A stretch of DNA of 64,000 nt from Mycobacterium sp. 852002-51163_SCH5372311 (GTDB lineage Bacteria; Actinomycetota; Actinomycetes; Mycobacteriales; Mycobacteriaceae): NCBI RefSeq assembly GCF_001667115.1, contig NZ_LZIJ01000167.1, positions 1-64,000 on the forward strand. Reading direction: 5' to 3'. Of this stretch, positions 43,445-51,360 are shown piece by piece. Below the pieces are notes generated by a model. That model was given only the letters and a program-made list of their open reading frames with translations, made no database searches and was not told where the DNA came from. Position 1 is the first letter of the stretch; each line of letters begins with the position of its first letter. The translations under genes were made by a program, and so were the position numbers.

Positions 43445-43604
43445 TTCGCGGGTGAATCCTGGGTTTTGCCAGTGAATCCAGGGCGGACAATTCGGCCGGA
43501 TCCCGCCCTGGTTTCACGCGCAAAGCCCTGGCTTCACACCGAAAGCCGTGGCTTCACGCGCAAAGCCCTCAGCTCACACTGAAAGCCCTCAGCTCACACC
43601 CGAT
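43445..43604. repeat. 20-bp minisatellite with an inversion
   Basis: Five direct 20-bp units (43505-43604), of the type GCCCTGGCTTCACACCGAAA, follow two units of the same family in opposite orientation (43445-43484). A 20-base centre separates the two sets. CCAGGGCGG and CCGCCCTGG at the inner edges can form a hairpin. There are no spacers between units, so it is not a CRISPR array. Confidence 0.8.
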
Positions 43605-43621
43605 GCAGTAGCCGACGGGCG

Positions 43622-44554
43622 TCACTTGCTCAGCACCGAGCTGTAATACACGGTGTCGGCGATGGACACGGAGTCGTGAGTCTGCGGGAGAGCCTCAAGA
43701 CCGTTGTCGGCCAAGAGTTGACTCATCGGCGTACCGACGGACCGCCAACCCAGGCCGTCCAGATAGTCGGCGACGTCCTTGCGCTCACCCTCGAAACCTA
43801 GCTCTTCCCAATCCAATTCGAATCCGTGCTCGCGCCACTTGGCAGTGGACTTGCGCATCATCTCGCGCGCCTGCTCGGTGTCTCGCTGCGGCCTGCTCGG
43901 AATTGCTTCGACCGCAAGCCGGCTGCCCGCGGCGCTGAGCGCGGTGATGTTATCCATCAGCCGGTCCTGCGCTTCCGGCGGCAGGTATCCCAGCAATCCC
44001 TCGGCAATCCAGGCGGTCGGCCGGCTCGTGTCCAGACCGGCCTCGCGAAGTGCTGAAACCCAATCCTGGCGAAGATCGATTGCGACAGTGCGTAATTCGG
44101 CTATCGGGGCGGCGCCCATACCGGCGAGGGTGGTGGTCTTGAATGCAATCACCTGGGGCTGGTCAACCTCGAACACCGTCATATCGTCCGGCCAGGCCAA
44201 CCGGTAGGCGCGGGCATCCAGACCGGAGGCCAGGATCACGGCCTGACGGATGCCGGCCTGCGTCGCATCCTGAAAGAAGGAGTCGAAAAAGCGGGTTCGG
44301 GCGGCCATCGCAGCGGGCATGTGCTCGAGCTTCCAGGTGGACTCCTCGTCGTCGACGTCAGCGGCGAGCAGGTCGCCGGCGGCCCATCGCGTGAAGAAGT
44401 CAACGCCGACGGCTCGAACCAGCGGTTCGGCGAATTGGTCGTTGATCACGGCAGGGTCGGCCTTGGTCGCGATTGCGCGCGCGGCGGCCACCATGGTCGC
44501 GGTCGCGCCCACGCTGGTCGCCAGGTCCCAGGTGTCGTTGTCTGTGCGAGGCAC
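43622..44554 (-). CDS. Putative SAM-dependent methyltransferase (TIGR00027 / LCMT-like)
   Basis: 310 residues. DTWDLATSVGATATMVAAARAIAT, the DQFAEPLVRAVG block, VILASGLDARAYRL (SAM-binding) and VFEVDQPQVIAFK are hallmarks of the mycobacterial TIGR00027 family, related to leucine carboxyl methyltransferases and present in many copies per genome. WIAEGLLGYLPPEAQDRL is also typical. ATG 44554 is the family start. The target is unknown, although polyketide or lipid roles have been proposed for relatives. Two GTTTAACA direct repeats lie 39-62 bases upstream. Confidence 0.93.
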   Translation of the reverse strand: MPRTDNDTWDLATSVGATATMVAAARAIATKADPAVINDQFAEPLVRAVGVDFFTRWAAGDLLAADVDDEESTWKLEHMPAAMAARTRFFDSFFQDATQAGIRQAVILASGLDARAYRLAWPDDMTVFEVDQPQVIAFKTTTLAGMGAAPIAELRTVAIDLRQDWVSALREAGLDTSRPTAWIAEGLLGYLPPEAQDRLMDNITALSAAGSRLAVEAIPSRPQRDTEQAREMMRKSTAKWREHGFELDWEELGFEGERKDVADYLDGLGWRSVGTPMSQLLADNGLEALPQTHDSVSIADTVYYSSVLSK

Positions 44555-44592
44555 GCTTGTTCTCCAATGTCATGATGAGGGATATTTAGCCA

Positions 44593-44616
44593 GTTTAACA
44601 CTTAGTCTGTTTAACA
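44593..44616. promoter_or_regulatory. Paired GTTTAACA direct repeats
   Basis: GTTTAACA occurs at 44593-44600 and 44609-44616, 16 bases apart, in an AT-rich patch upstream of the methyltransferase start. The spacing of about 1.5 helical turns suggests a regulator site or promoter element; no regulator can be named. Confidence 0.35.
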
Positions 44617-44775
44617 ACACTCCGGCTGACATCACCATTGGTCGCGAGCGTGCGCTGTTGTACGGCGACACGCCGTAATGCGGGTACAACTATGCACGCT
44701 CGCGCCGGAGGTGCGTCCCGTCCGAAGTGCTCGAATCGGTGGCAGCGCGGGGATGCCGACAGTAAGAATGTCGCT

Positions 44776-45282
44776 ATGCCGCGTTCGTTCGAGATCTTGG
44801 CCGAATCGCTCGCCAGCGTTGAACAACTTCATGCGGCGTTCGGCCGCGAAGACTACTGGCTGGCCTGCATCGAAGGCGGCGGCAACGCCAACAATCGCGT
44901 AACGCTGGATTCGCTGACCGTCGACGACGACGGAACGGTGTCGGTGCGCTCCACCCAGCACGTGGGTAGGCAGCTACTGCCCGGCCCGGTTTTGAAATTG
45001 CTTCCCGGGGACCTGAAAATCGTGAACTGCGAGACATGGAAACCGGTCGGTGACGGCCGGGTACACGGGCAGTCCAGCATCTCGGCGCCCGTGGGATCGG
45101 GCGAAGCTGAAGTGTGGTTGAGCCCAACGAGCAACGGTTCGCGCCTGCGCTACGCCGTCAAAGTGGAAGTGAAGATCCCGTTAGTGGGCGGCAAGTTTGA
45201 AAAGGCCATCGGAGCAAGTTTGACCAAGAGCATCCCTGCAGGGTTGCAATTCGCCGAGGCGTGGATCGCAGAACATGCGTGA
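44776..45282 (+). CDS. DUF2505 / SRPBCC-fold protein
   Basis: 168 residues from ATG 44776 (MPRSFEILAESLASVEQLHAAFGREDYW), the usual DUF2505 start; the frame to 44638 is unconserved. Alternating strands such as VTLDSLTVDDDGTVSVRSTQHV and RVHGQSSISAPVGSGEAEVWLSPTSNGSRLRYAVKVEVKIPLVGGKFEKAI suit a START/SRPBCC lipid-binding cup, with the C-terminal long helix expected for this fold. Binding of a hydrophobic ligand is family inference. It precedes the S51-type peptidase gene on the same strand by 52 bases. Confidence 0.85.
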   Translation: MPRSFEILAESLASVEQLHAAFGREDYWLACIEGGGNANNRVTLDSLTVDDDGTVSVRSTQHVGRQLLPGPVLKLLPGDLKIVNCETWKPVGDGRVHGQSSISAPVGSGEAEVWLSPTSNGSRLRYAVKVEVKIPLVGGKFEKAIGASLTKSIPAGLQFAEAWIAEHA

Positions 45283-45334
45283 CGTTGTCTTCGAGCCGTC
45301 TAGCGGCCGGCCGGCTAGCGCGTAACGGTGTGCG

Positions 45335-46042
45335 GTGACCGAACTGGCACCACAACTCCAACCGCTGTATCTGCTGGCGGACAGCCAGCTGCTGTTCTGG
45401 AAGCGACAGGACCGACTGCTGCTCGAGGCGGCCCTCGATGGATTGGCTCCGAACACACCGCTGAGCGCGGCCTACATTGGTGCCTCCAACAGCGATCGCC
45501 GGGAGTTCTACGAGATCTTCGAGGCGGCGGTCGACGAGGTCGGAATCGCCGAGCGCCGCATGATCGATTCGTCGTTCGGACCGGATGACCGGACCTTCCT
45601 GAGTCGCGCCGACCTGATCGTCCTCGCGGGCGGCGACGTGCAGCTCGGCTGGAACACGTTCGAGAGAACCGGCATGAAAGATGTGATCCTTGGCCGGTAC
45701 GCCCGAGGAGCAATTCTGGTGGGTGTGTCAGCTGGCGCAGTTCAGCTGGGACGCTACGCGGTTGTCGAGGCACCCGAGTCCCCGGTGACCGGGCTGCTCG
45801 ATCTGTTCAAGCTGGTCCCCTTCGTGATCGACACGCACGACGAGAAAAACGAGTGGGCGCGGCTGTCGGCCACCATTCATTCGCTCGAAGGAGCCGCCAC
45901 CGGCCTTGGAATCCCCGCCGGTGGCGGAGCCCTGGTGCACCCGGATGCCACGGTCGAGCCGCTGCGGCGTCCCGTGCACGAAATTCGCTTCGACGGCACT
46001 CGCGTCACGCACTCACTTTTGTACGCCGAAGAGGTCGATTGA
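45335..46042 (+). CDS. Peptidase S51 / cyanophycinase-like protein
   Basis: 235 residues from GTG 45335. LIVLAGGDVQLGWNTF and the nucleophile elbow ILVGVSAGAVQLG (Ser 132) are the class I glutamine-amidotransferase-like pattern of S51 peptidases. AAYIGASNSDRREFYEIFEAAVDEVG is the usual N-terminal sheet and helix. The family cleaves dipeptides starting with Asp or cyanophycin. No cyanophycin synthetase is nearby, so a dipeptidase or unknown amidase role is more likely. Substrate not predictable. Confidence 0.75.
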   Translation: MTELAPQLQPLYLLADSQLLFWKRQDRLLLEAALDGLAPNTPLSAAYIGASNSDRREFYEIFEAAVDEVGIAERRMIDSSFGPDDRTFLSRADLIVLAGGDVQLGWNTFERTGMKDVILGRYARGAILVGVSAGAVQLGRYAVVEAPESPVTGLLDLFKLVPFVIDTHDEKNEWARLSATIHSLEGAATGLGIPAGGGALVHPDATVEPLRRPVHEIRFDGTRVTHSLLYAEEVD

Positions 46043-46197
46043 CCGGTTCTGCGGGCACTTGGCTCGCTCAGCGAAGGGCTCCCGGCCGGTTACCAGTGGG
46101 TCTGCTGTGACATGACCGATAAACCTGATTTTTCGGCCACCACGGTGACGATTCTCACAGTACGCTTAGGTGCCGACATCTCCTCAAAGACGGGATC

Positions 46198-47310
46198 GTG
46201 GGGTCTTCGAGAATGGTCATAAGTAGACCGGATCGGCGGCCATGGGCCGTCGGGTTGGGCGATCGACACCCCTGGTTCGTGGTGGCGTTCGCAGTGCCGC
46301 TCACGGTCCTCGGCCTGGCCGGGGTCGCCACGAATCCGGCGCTATTCGTACCGCTGCTGGTGCTGGCCGGTTTTGCGTTGGTCGTCGTTGATTTCTACGG
46401 CTACCAGCGAAGAGAGGCTAAGGAACGAGCGCTGATCGCGGCGCGTCCCCCGAAGCGAAACCCCCAACCGCGCCCGGCCCCGGCGCCGACGCAGGTCAAG
46501 CTGAAGCAAACGCCCTCGGAGTTGGAAGCAGAGGCACGGGCGCGCGCAGATGCCGCCGAAGCCAAGGCCCAGGCCGCCCAAGCCGAAGCGCTGGCCGCCG
46601 AGGCACGCGCACGGGCGGAAGCAGCCGAAGCCCAGGCTCTGGCCGCCGAAGCAGAAGCGCTCGCCGCCGAAGCAGAAGCGCTGGCCGCCGAGGCACGCGC
46701 GCAAGCAGAAGCCGCCGCGGCAGAAGCACTCGCCGCCGAACCGGAGGCGCTGGCGGCCGAGGCACGGGCGCAAGCCGAAGCCGCCGAAGCCCAGGCCCTC
46801 GCCGCCGAAGCCCGGGCAAGGGGCCAGGCGCGGGCCGAAGCCGCTGAAACCGAAGCGCTGGCCGCCCAGGCGAGGGCGGAGGCCGAAGCCGCCGAAGCCG
46901 AGGCCATGGCCGCCGAGGCGCGCGCGCAAGCCGAAGCCGCCGAAGCCCTAGCCCAGGCCGCCAGGGCGCGGGAGCAGGCAGAAGCGGCCGAAGCCCAGGC
47001 TCGGGCCGCCGAGGCTCAGGCGCAGGCAGAAGCCGCCGAAGCCCAGACTCGGGCCGCTGAGGCGCGGGCACGGGCGCGAGCACGGACTGAAGCTGCCGAG
47101 GCCGAAGCCGTGGCCGCCCAAGCGAGGGCGGAGGCCGAAGCCGCCGAAGCCGAAGCGCGGGCCGCCGAGGTGTGGGCTGGGGCTGAAGCCGCCGAAGCTC
47201 AAGCGCTGGCCGCCGAGGCGCGGGCGCGGGCAGTCCGGTTGCGGCGTGAGGCGGAAGCCAAGACTGCGCGGCGCCCGAAGGAGGACCGCCCCCAGGGCGA
47301 CTCACCCTAG
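46198..47310 (+). CDS. Two-helix membrane protein with long Ala/Glu heptad coiled coil
   Basis: 370 residues from GTG 46198 (ATG 46213 is an alternative). Two membrane helices near the N-terminus (WFVVAFAVPLTVLGLAGVA and ALFVPLLVLAGFALVVVDFYGY) are followed by a Pro-rich linker. About 235 residues of Ala/Glu/Arg/Gln then repeat in 7-residue steps (AEALAAE, AEARAQA types), ending with a basic tail. The repeat predicts a long, highly charged helix or coiled coil on the cytoplasmic side. The DNA repeats in 21-base steps and could change length. No family is recognised. Its stop overlaps the convergent gene's stop by four bases. Confidence 0.75.
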   Translation: MGSSRMVISRPDRRPWAVGLGDRHPWFVVAFAVPLTVLGLAGVATNPALFVPLLVLAGFALVVVDFYGYQRREAKERALIAARPPKRNPQPRPAPAPTQVKLKQTPSELEAEARARADAAEAKAQAAQAEALAAEARARAEAAEAQALAAEAEALAAEAEALAAEARAQAEAAAAEALAAEPEALAAEARAQAEAAEAQALAAEARARGQARAEAAETEALAAQARAEAEAAEAEAMAAEARAQAEAAEALAQAARAREQAEAAEAQARAAEAQAQAEAAEAQTRAAEARARARARTEAAEAEAVAAQARAEAEAAEAEARAAEVWAGAEAAEAQALAAEARARAVRLRREAEAKTARRPKEDRPQGDSP

Positions 47311-48092
47311 GCTGCGCCCGGACGCAGAACGGGAGCCAGGGCCGACAGCGGGATATGCGCCTGGACAGTGCCACCGTCCATTGACCACTGCAACGCTCCG
47401 GGTGTGAAGTTGATCGGCTCGTCGTGGGCCACTGGATAATCGGGCATGTAGAGGATCAATTCGTCAGGTGTGATCGCCCACGCCTTGTATGCGCCGGAAA
47501 AGACCTTGTCGGGCGTCCAGCGATCGACGACGAACGGGTAGGTACCCGGATCATGCGGTGGTGCAGCCTGATTGAGCGCGGTTTCGACGAACGGCTGAGC
47601 CAACGGCGGGATAGCGGTGAGCGGATTGCCGTTCGTCAGGTCTGCCAGCTGCACTCGCCTGCCGCTTGCCATGTCGAAGGTGAAGGTTCGGTAGGCGTTG
47701 TTGGGTTTGGGCCCGTCGGCGTGGTAGTCCTCGTGAAAGACCGCGCTGAGCAAGTTGCCGTGGCGGAATACCTCGTAATTCTCCTCGCCATAGCTGTCTG
47801 CGGCCATGTGCGCGTTGGCGTTTCGCCAGTTGCCGACCAAGGTGCGCAGATAATCGCGGACCGTGGGGCCCGTGGTTGGGTTGTCGACGAGGTCGGCGGG
47901 GACGGCGACTTTGATGTCACGGACGGCATTGCGTTCGGAGGTCACCGTGGTGTGGCAGTACTGGCCGTCCCAGCCGCCGCCGAGCTCGCCGCAGAACGAC
48001 TCGGACGAAGCATGGGCCGTGCCGGCGTGGGGCACTCCCGACATTCCGGCCGCTGCAACCAGAATCGAGGTGGCGACCAATCTTTTGATCAT
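47307..48092 (-). CDS. Secreted DUF3298/RsiV-like protein at the end of the Mce operon
   Basis: 261 residues. The signal peptide is MIKRLVATSILVAAAGMSGVPHAGTAHA. Two Cys (FCGELGGGWDGQYC) lie just after it. HEDYHADGPKPNNAYRTFTFDMASGRRVQLADL and the C-terminal PDELILYMPDYPVAHDEPINFTPGALQW fit the DUF3298 / RsiV-like fold seen in mycobacterial exported mannan-binding-type proteins. It follows the Mce-associated gene by 17 bases and is likely the last gene of the operon. An accessory cell-wall role for the Mce system is inference from position. Confidence 0.8.
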   Translation of the reverse strand: MIKRLVATSILVAAAGMSGVPHAGTAHASSESFCGELGGGWDGQYCHTTVTSERNAVRDIKVAVPADLVDNPTTGPTVRDYLRTLVGNWRNANAHMAADSYGEENYEVFRHGNLLSAVFHEDYHADGPKPNNAYRTFTFDMASGRRVQLADLTNGNPLTAIPPLAQPFVETALNQAAPPHDPGTYPFVVDRWTPDKVFSGAYKAWAITPDELILYMPDYPVAHDEPINFTPGALQWSMDGGTVQAHIPLSALAPVLRPGAA

Positions 48093-48109
48093 TGTTGGCT
48101 CCGAATGCC

Positions 48110-48838
48110 TTAGAGCAGTTGGACTTTGCTTGCCCGCCAGCGGCCGTCGACTTTGTCCATCGTCATCTTGATCCTGCTGCGATCGATACGCGGATCGGGC
48201 ACCGCCATGTTGGTCACGGTCTGGTCGATGAAGACCAGTACGACGACCTTGTCGGTGGACGCGGAGGCAATCGCCGAGTCCACCACGACCCCGTGTGCCG
48301 TGGCCTTGTTGTCGATCAGCAGTTGCCGGAGTTGGACACTGGAATGGGTGTACATGTCTTTGAACTCGCCGGTGGCGCCGTCGAGCACCTGACGGAAGTT
48401 CTCGTCGACGTTGTTGGAGTCAATGCTGGTCAACACTTGCGCGTACTTGATTGCCGCTTGCTGGGCCTGCTGGCCGGCCACCTTGACCTGATGCTCTTGC
48501 CACTGCTTCCAGCCGAGGAATCCGGAAAGAGCCAGGGACGCAACAAGTAACAGCGGCAGCACACTGCGACGCAGATACTTCCGCCAGGGCCGTTTGCCGC
48601 GCTTGGTCTTCTCGGCTTTGTTCTTGGCCCGCTTGCCCAGCAACGGCCCGTCGTCGTCCTCGTCTTCGGAGGCGTCTTCGTCTTCGGAGTCGCCTTCGTC
48701 GACGTCACTGTCCGCTGCCTCGGTGTTCTCGGCGTCAAGATCTTCAGATTCCACGTCTTCGCTTGTGGATTCGGTCTTTTCAGCTTCGGCTTCGGCTTCG
48801 GCTTCGGCGGGCTTCTCAGTCGTGGTGGTCATCGTCAT
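48110..48838 (-). CDS. Mce-associated membrane protein with acidic N-terminus
   Basis: 242 residues. The first ~65 are very acidic (runs of E/D with EAEAEAEAE and DEGDSEDEDASEDEDDD), then a basic KNKAEKTKRGKRPWRKYLRR segment and one membrane helix (SVLPLLLVASLALSGFLGW). The outer C-terminal part (AIKYAQVLTSIDSNNVDENFRQVLDGATGEFKDMY, VVVLVFIDQTVTN, MTMDKVDGRWRASKV) is the NTF2-like fold of Mas/Rv0177-type proteins, which stabilise Mce complexes. It lies 24 bases after mceF and is probably co-transcribed. The extreme acidic tail is unusual and could bind cations or cytoplasmic partners. Confidence 0.88.
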   Translation of the reverse strand: MTMTTTTEKPAEAEAEAEAEKTESTSEDVESEDLDAENTEAADSDVDEGDSEDEDASEDEDDDGPLLGKRAKNKAEKTKRGKRPWRKYLRRSVLPLLLVASLALSGFLGWKQWQEHQVKVAGQQAQQAAIKYAQVLTSIDSNNVDENFRQVLDGATGEFKDMYTHSSVQLRQLLIDNKATAHGVVVDSAIASASTDKVVVLVFIDQTVTNMAVPDPRIDRSRIKMTMDKVDGRWRASKVQLL

Positions 48839-48862
48839 CTCCTTGGCGTAGATGTGTTGGGC

Positions 48863-50113
48863 TTAGTGCGGCGGTTCGATCGGCAGAACCGGGCCGCCGT
48901 ACGGCGTGGGAATGGTGAAGCGGCCCTTGGGTGTTGGGTCGGTTCTCCTTCCCAGGTCCGCTCCCGGGGGCGGGCCTGCAGTGTCATCGCCACCTGGGCG
49001 CGGCGCGTTCTTGGCTCCCCGGATCCCGACCCCCGGGTCGTCGTCGCGGCAGTAGGTGTACATGAACGGCTCGTAGTAGTCGGCGGATGAAGGGGGATGC
49101 GTCGGTGTTCCGTAGTCGCACGCGTAGCGGGGGTAGAGTTCGGCAGTTGCCCACACGCCATGGTCGTGAAAGGCGCTCGCCACGGCGTCCAGTACCGACC
49201 CGCGGTAGTCGGGAAACAGCGCGTTGAGTGCCGGTACGCGCAAGTAGAGAAGCTGCGACGTGGTGGCCAGACTGCCCAGCAACTGCACCATGGTTTCGGA
49301 GTTGTCGTTGAACAGGCTGTCCACGGCGCTAAGCGTGCGCGGAGTGCGTTCGGTCAGGCGCCGATAGCCGGCCTGCATGCTGGCCACGCCCGCCAGGGTT
49401 CGATTCAGGCCGACGGTCGCCGCGGCCAAACCGGCGTTCTTATCGGCTGCCAGGGTCAGCACGACCCGGCTGGTCTTGATGATGCTGGTGGTTTGGGGCA
49501 GCACCGAATCGAGTGTGGAAAGCAGCATCGTGCCGCCGTCGACGATCGCGGCCAGCTTGGCCGGTCCCTCCTTGCTGAGGCTGAGTTCTTTCTTGATCAG
49601 CTCGATCTTGTGGGGATCGACCTGCGCCAGGAGTCCGTCGGCGTCGCCGAGCAGTTGCGCCAAGCTGACCGGCACGGTGGTGCGGTCGAGCGCGATGAAG
49701 CTGCCGTCGTGCAGATACGGGCCGGCGTCGGAAGTGGCTTCGAAGTCGATGTACTGCTCGCCGGCCGGAGACAGCGCGGACACGTGCACCACGGCGTTGG
49801 CGGGGATCCGCACCTTGGACGTGATACTGGCGACGGCATTCACGCCCCGGTCGGTGATCTGCAGCGACTCAACCCGTCCGATTCGCACACCGCGCAGCGA
49901 GACGTCCTGATTAGGTAGCAGGCCACCGGATTCCGCCAACTGAACGGTGACCCGATACGACGATGCGAACGGCGTCACCCGCAGCGCGCCGATCAGCAGG
50001 TACGCGGTCGCGACAACCAGGGTGAGCACGAGTCCGGCCACCGACAGCCAGACCTGGCGACGGTGGACTGCCCGCACCACGCCGACGATGGCGCTGGCGG
50101 CCGACTCGATCAC
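48863..50113 (-). CDS. mceF: MceF family protein
   Basis: 416 residues from GTG 50113, which overlaps the mceE stop (GTGA); the frame to 50479 is not supported. One N-terminal helix (QVWLSVAGLVLTLVVATAYLLIGAL) anchors it. The MlaD-type beta domain is YRVTVQLAESGGLLPNQDVSLRGVRIGRVESLQI. Long helices then predict part of the periplasmic Mce needle. A Pro/Gly-rich tail ends PIEPPH. As family knowledge, six different Mce subunits form a hexamer that shuttles lipids or sterols to the YrbE permease. Confidence 0.93.
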   Translation of the reverse strand: MIESAASAIVGVVRAVHRRQVWLSVAGLVLTLVVATAYLLIGALRVTPFASSYRVTVQLAESGGLLPNQDVSLRGVRIGRVESLQITDRGVNAVASITSKVRIPANAVVHVSALSPAGEQYIDFEATSDAGPYLHDGSFIALDRTTVPVSLAQLLGDADGLLAQVDPHKIELIKKELSLSKEGPAKLAAIVDGGTMLLSTLDSVLPQTTSIIKTSRVVLTLAADKNAGLAAATVGLNRTLAGVASMQAGYRRLTERTPRTLSAVDSLFNDNSETMVQLLGSLATTSQLLYLRVPALNALFPDYRGSVLDAVASAFHDHGVWATAELYPRYACDYGTPTHPPSSADYYEPFMYTYCRDDDPGVGIRGAKNAPRPGGDDTAGPPPGADLGRRTDPTPKGRFTIPTPYGGPVLPIEPPH

Positions 50114-51360
50114 GGCGGCGGTCCTGGCGTCAGGAGGCCCGGCAGGTGTGGTCCGGGCGCCTCGCCCGGCGGAGCTCCAGCAGGCGGTGGAGCGACAACG
50201 ATCTCGCCCGGCACATTCGGATCGGGCATCACCGGCACCTGCACCGAGTTCGGCCCCCGCCCGACGACCCGTTCTTGCAGACGCCACAGGGTGTACTTCA
50301 GCGAGCCGACGAACTGGTTCCAGGTGTACCTGTTGGGCCCGTGCAGCCCTCTGTCGCCCGGGAACCCGATGTCGGGTATCGACCCGAGGATTAGTTGGTC
50401 GACACCTACATTCACCGAAATAGAGTTCCCCGCAGTCGATTTGACCAACGCGGGAATGAGCCGGTTCACGGACAGCCAACTGGTATCCGGACTTACCACG
50501 ACATCGTTGGCGGCCGCGGCGACCGTATTCAGGTCGCGAATTATGCTTCGCCCGCTGGTATCAGTTCCCCCCAGCGACGGGAACCTGGCAAGCAACCGGC
50601 TGGTGTCACCGACTTGTATCACCAAGTTGGACAGTTCGGTGGTGTTGGCGGCCAGGGCGTCGGTAGCGGGATTGGCGGCGGCCATGAGTTCGGTGAGGCT
50701 CTGGTTCTTCGCGTCGAGTTGCTCACTGAGCCGGGACAATTCGGTCAATGCGTTGGAAATCTGTCCGGATCGGGAGTCCAGCGTGCCGAGCAGCTGGTTG
50801 GACTTGCGGATGAGATTTCCGAAGGCCTGGCCCTGGTCCCCGGTGGCCCTGCCGAACCCGTTGATGATGTTGGTGAAGTTGCGTACCGCGCCGCCGTTCA
50901 CCAGGATGGCCGCCGAACTCAGCACTGACTCGACCGTGGCCGCGGACGCCGTCGAGTCCAAACCGATGGTGTCGCCGTCCTTGAGCATGGGTGCGTTAGG
51001 GGCGGCCTCAGCGGGTGGGCGAACGGACACGAACACGTCGCCAAGCGGGGTCGCGGTGCGCAACTCGGCGGTGCTGCCCTTAGGCAGGAGGACGCCGTTC
51101 CGGATGCGCAGCGTGGTGACGGCGGTGTAGTTGCGGGCGATCATCGCTTCGACCTGCCCCACGTCAGCGCCGGCGAGTTTCACCTTGGCGTTCATCGGCA
51201 GGTTGAGCGCGTTGCCGAACACGGCGGTCAGCTTGTAGCCTCCCGAACCAAGTCCGGGAGCCGGAAGGGGCAGGCTGGCAAGGCCATTGGTGGCGCATCC
51301 GGAACCGAAAACCGCCGCGGTCACGATCGCGGCAGCGGCTTTCCCTCGTGCACCTATCAT
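50110..51360 (-). CDS. mceE: MceE family lipoprotein (LprK-like)
   Basis: 416 residues. The short signal peptide ends in a relaxed lipobox FGSGC (Cys 22), as expected because the E subunit of Mce operons is the lipoprotein. The MlaD-like domain is YKLTAVFGNALNLPMNAKVKLAGADVGQVEAM, followed by a helical region with repeated Asn/Gln (NGFGRATGDQGQAFGNLIRKSNQLLGTLDSRSGQI) and a Pro-rich tail. Both ends overlap the flanking genes by four bases, so translation is coupled through the operon. Confidence 0.94.
   Translation of the reverse strand: MIGARGKAAAAIVTAAVFGSGCATNGLASLPLPAPGLGSGGYKLTAVFGNALNLPMNAKVKLAGADVGQVEAMIARNYTAVTTLRIRNGVLLPKGSTAELRTATPLGDVFVSVRPPAEAAPNAPMLKDGDTIGLDSTASAATVESVLSSAAILVNGGAVRNFTNIINGFGRATGDQGQAFGNLIRKSNQLLGTLDSRSGQISNALTELSRLSEQLDAKNQSLTELMAAANPATDALAANTTELSNLVIQVGDTSRLLARFPSLGGTDTSGRSIIRDLNTVAAAANDVVVSPDTSWLSVNRLIPALVKSTAGNSISVNVGVDQLILGSIPDIGFPGDRGLHGPNRYTWNQFVGSLKYTLWRLQERVVGRGPNSVQVPVMPDPNVPGEIVVAPPPAGAPPGEAPGPHLPGLLTPGPPP

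Noticed and set aside
43505..43604. Possible CRISPR array
   Set aside because: The 20-bp units are directly adjacent with no spacers and there are no cas genes; it is a minisatellite.
46342..46929. Gly/Phe-rich minus-strand frame opposite the Ala/Glu repeat gene, PE_PGRS-like at first sight
   Set aside because: It has no PE domain or start signal and is the complement of the heptad-repeat codons.
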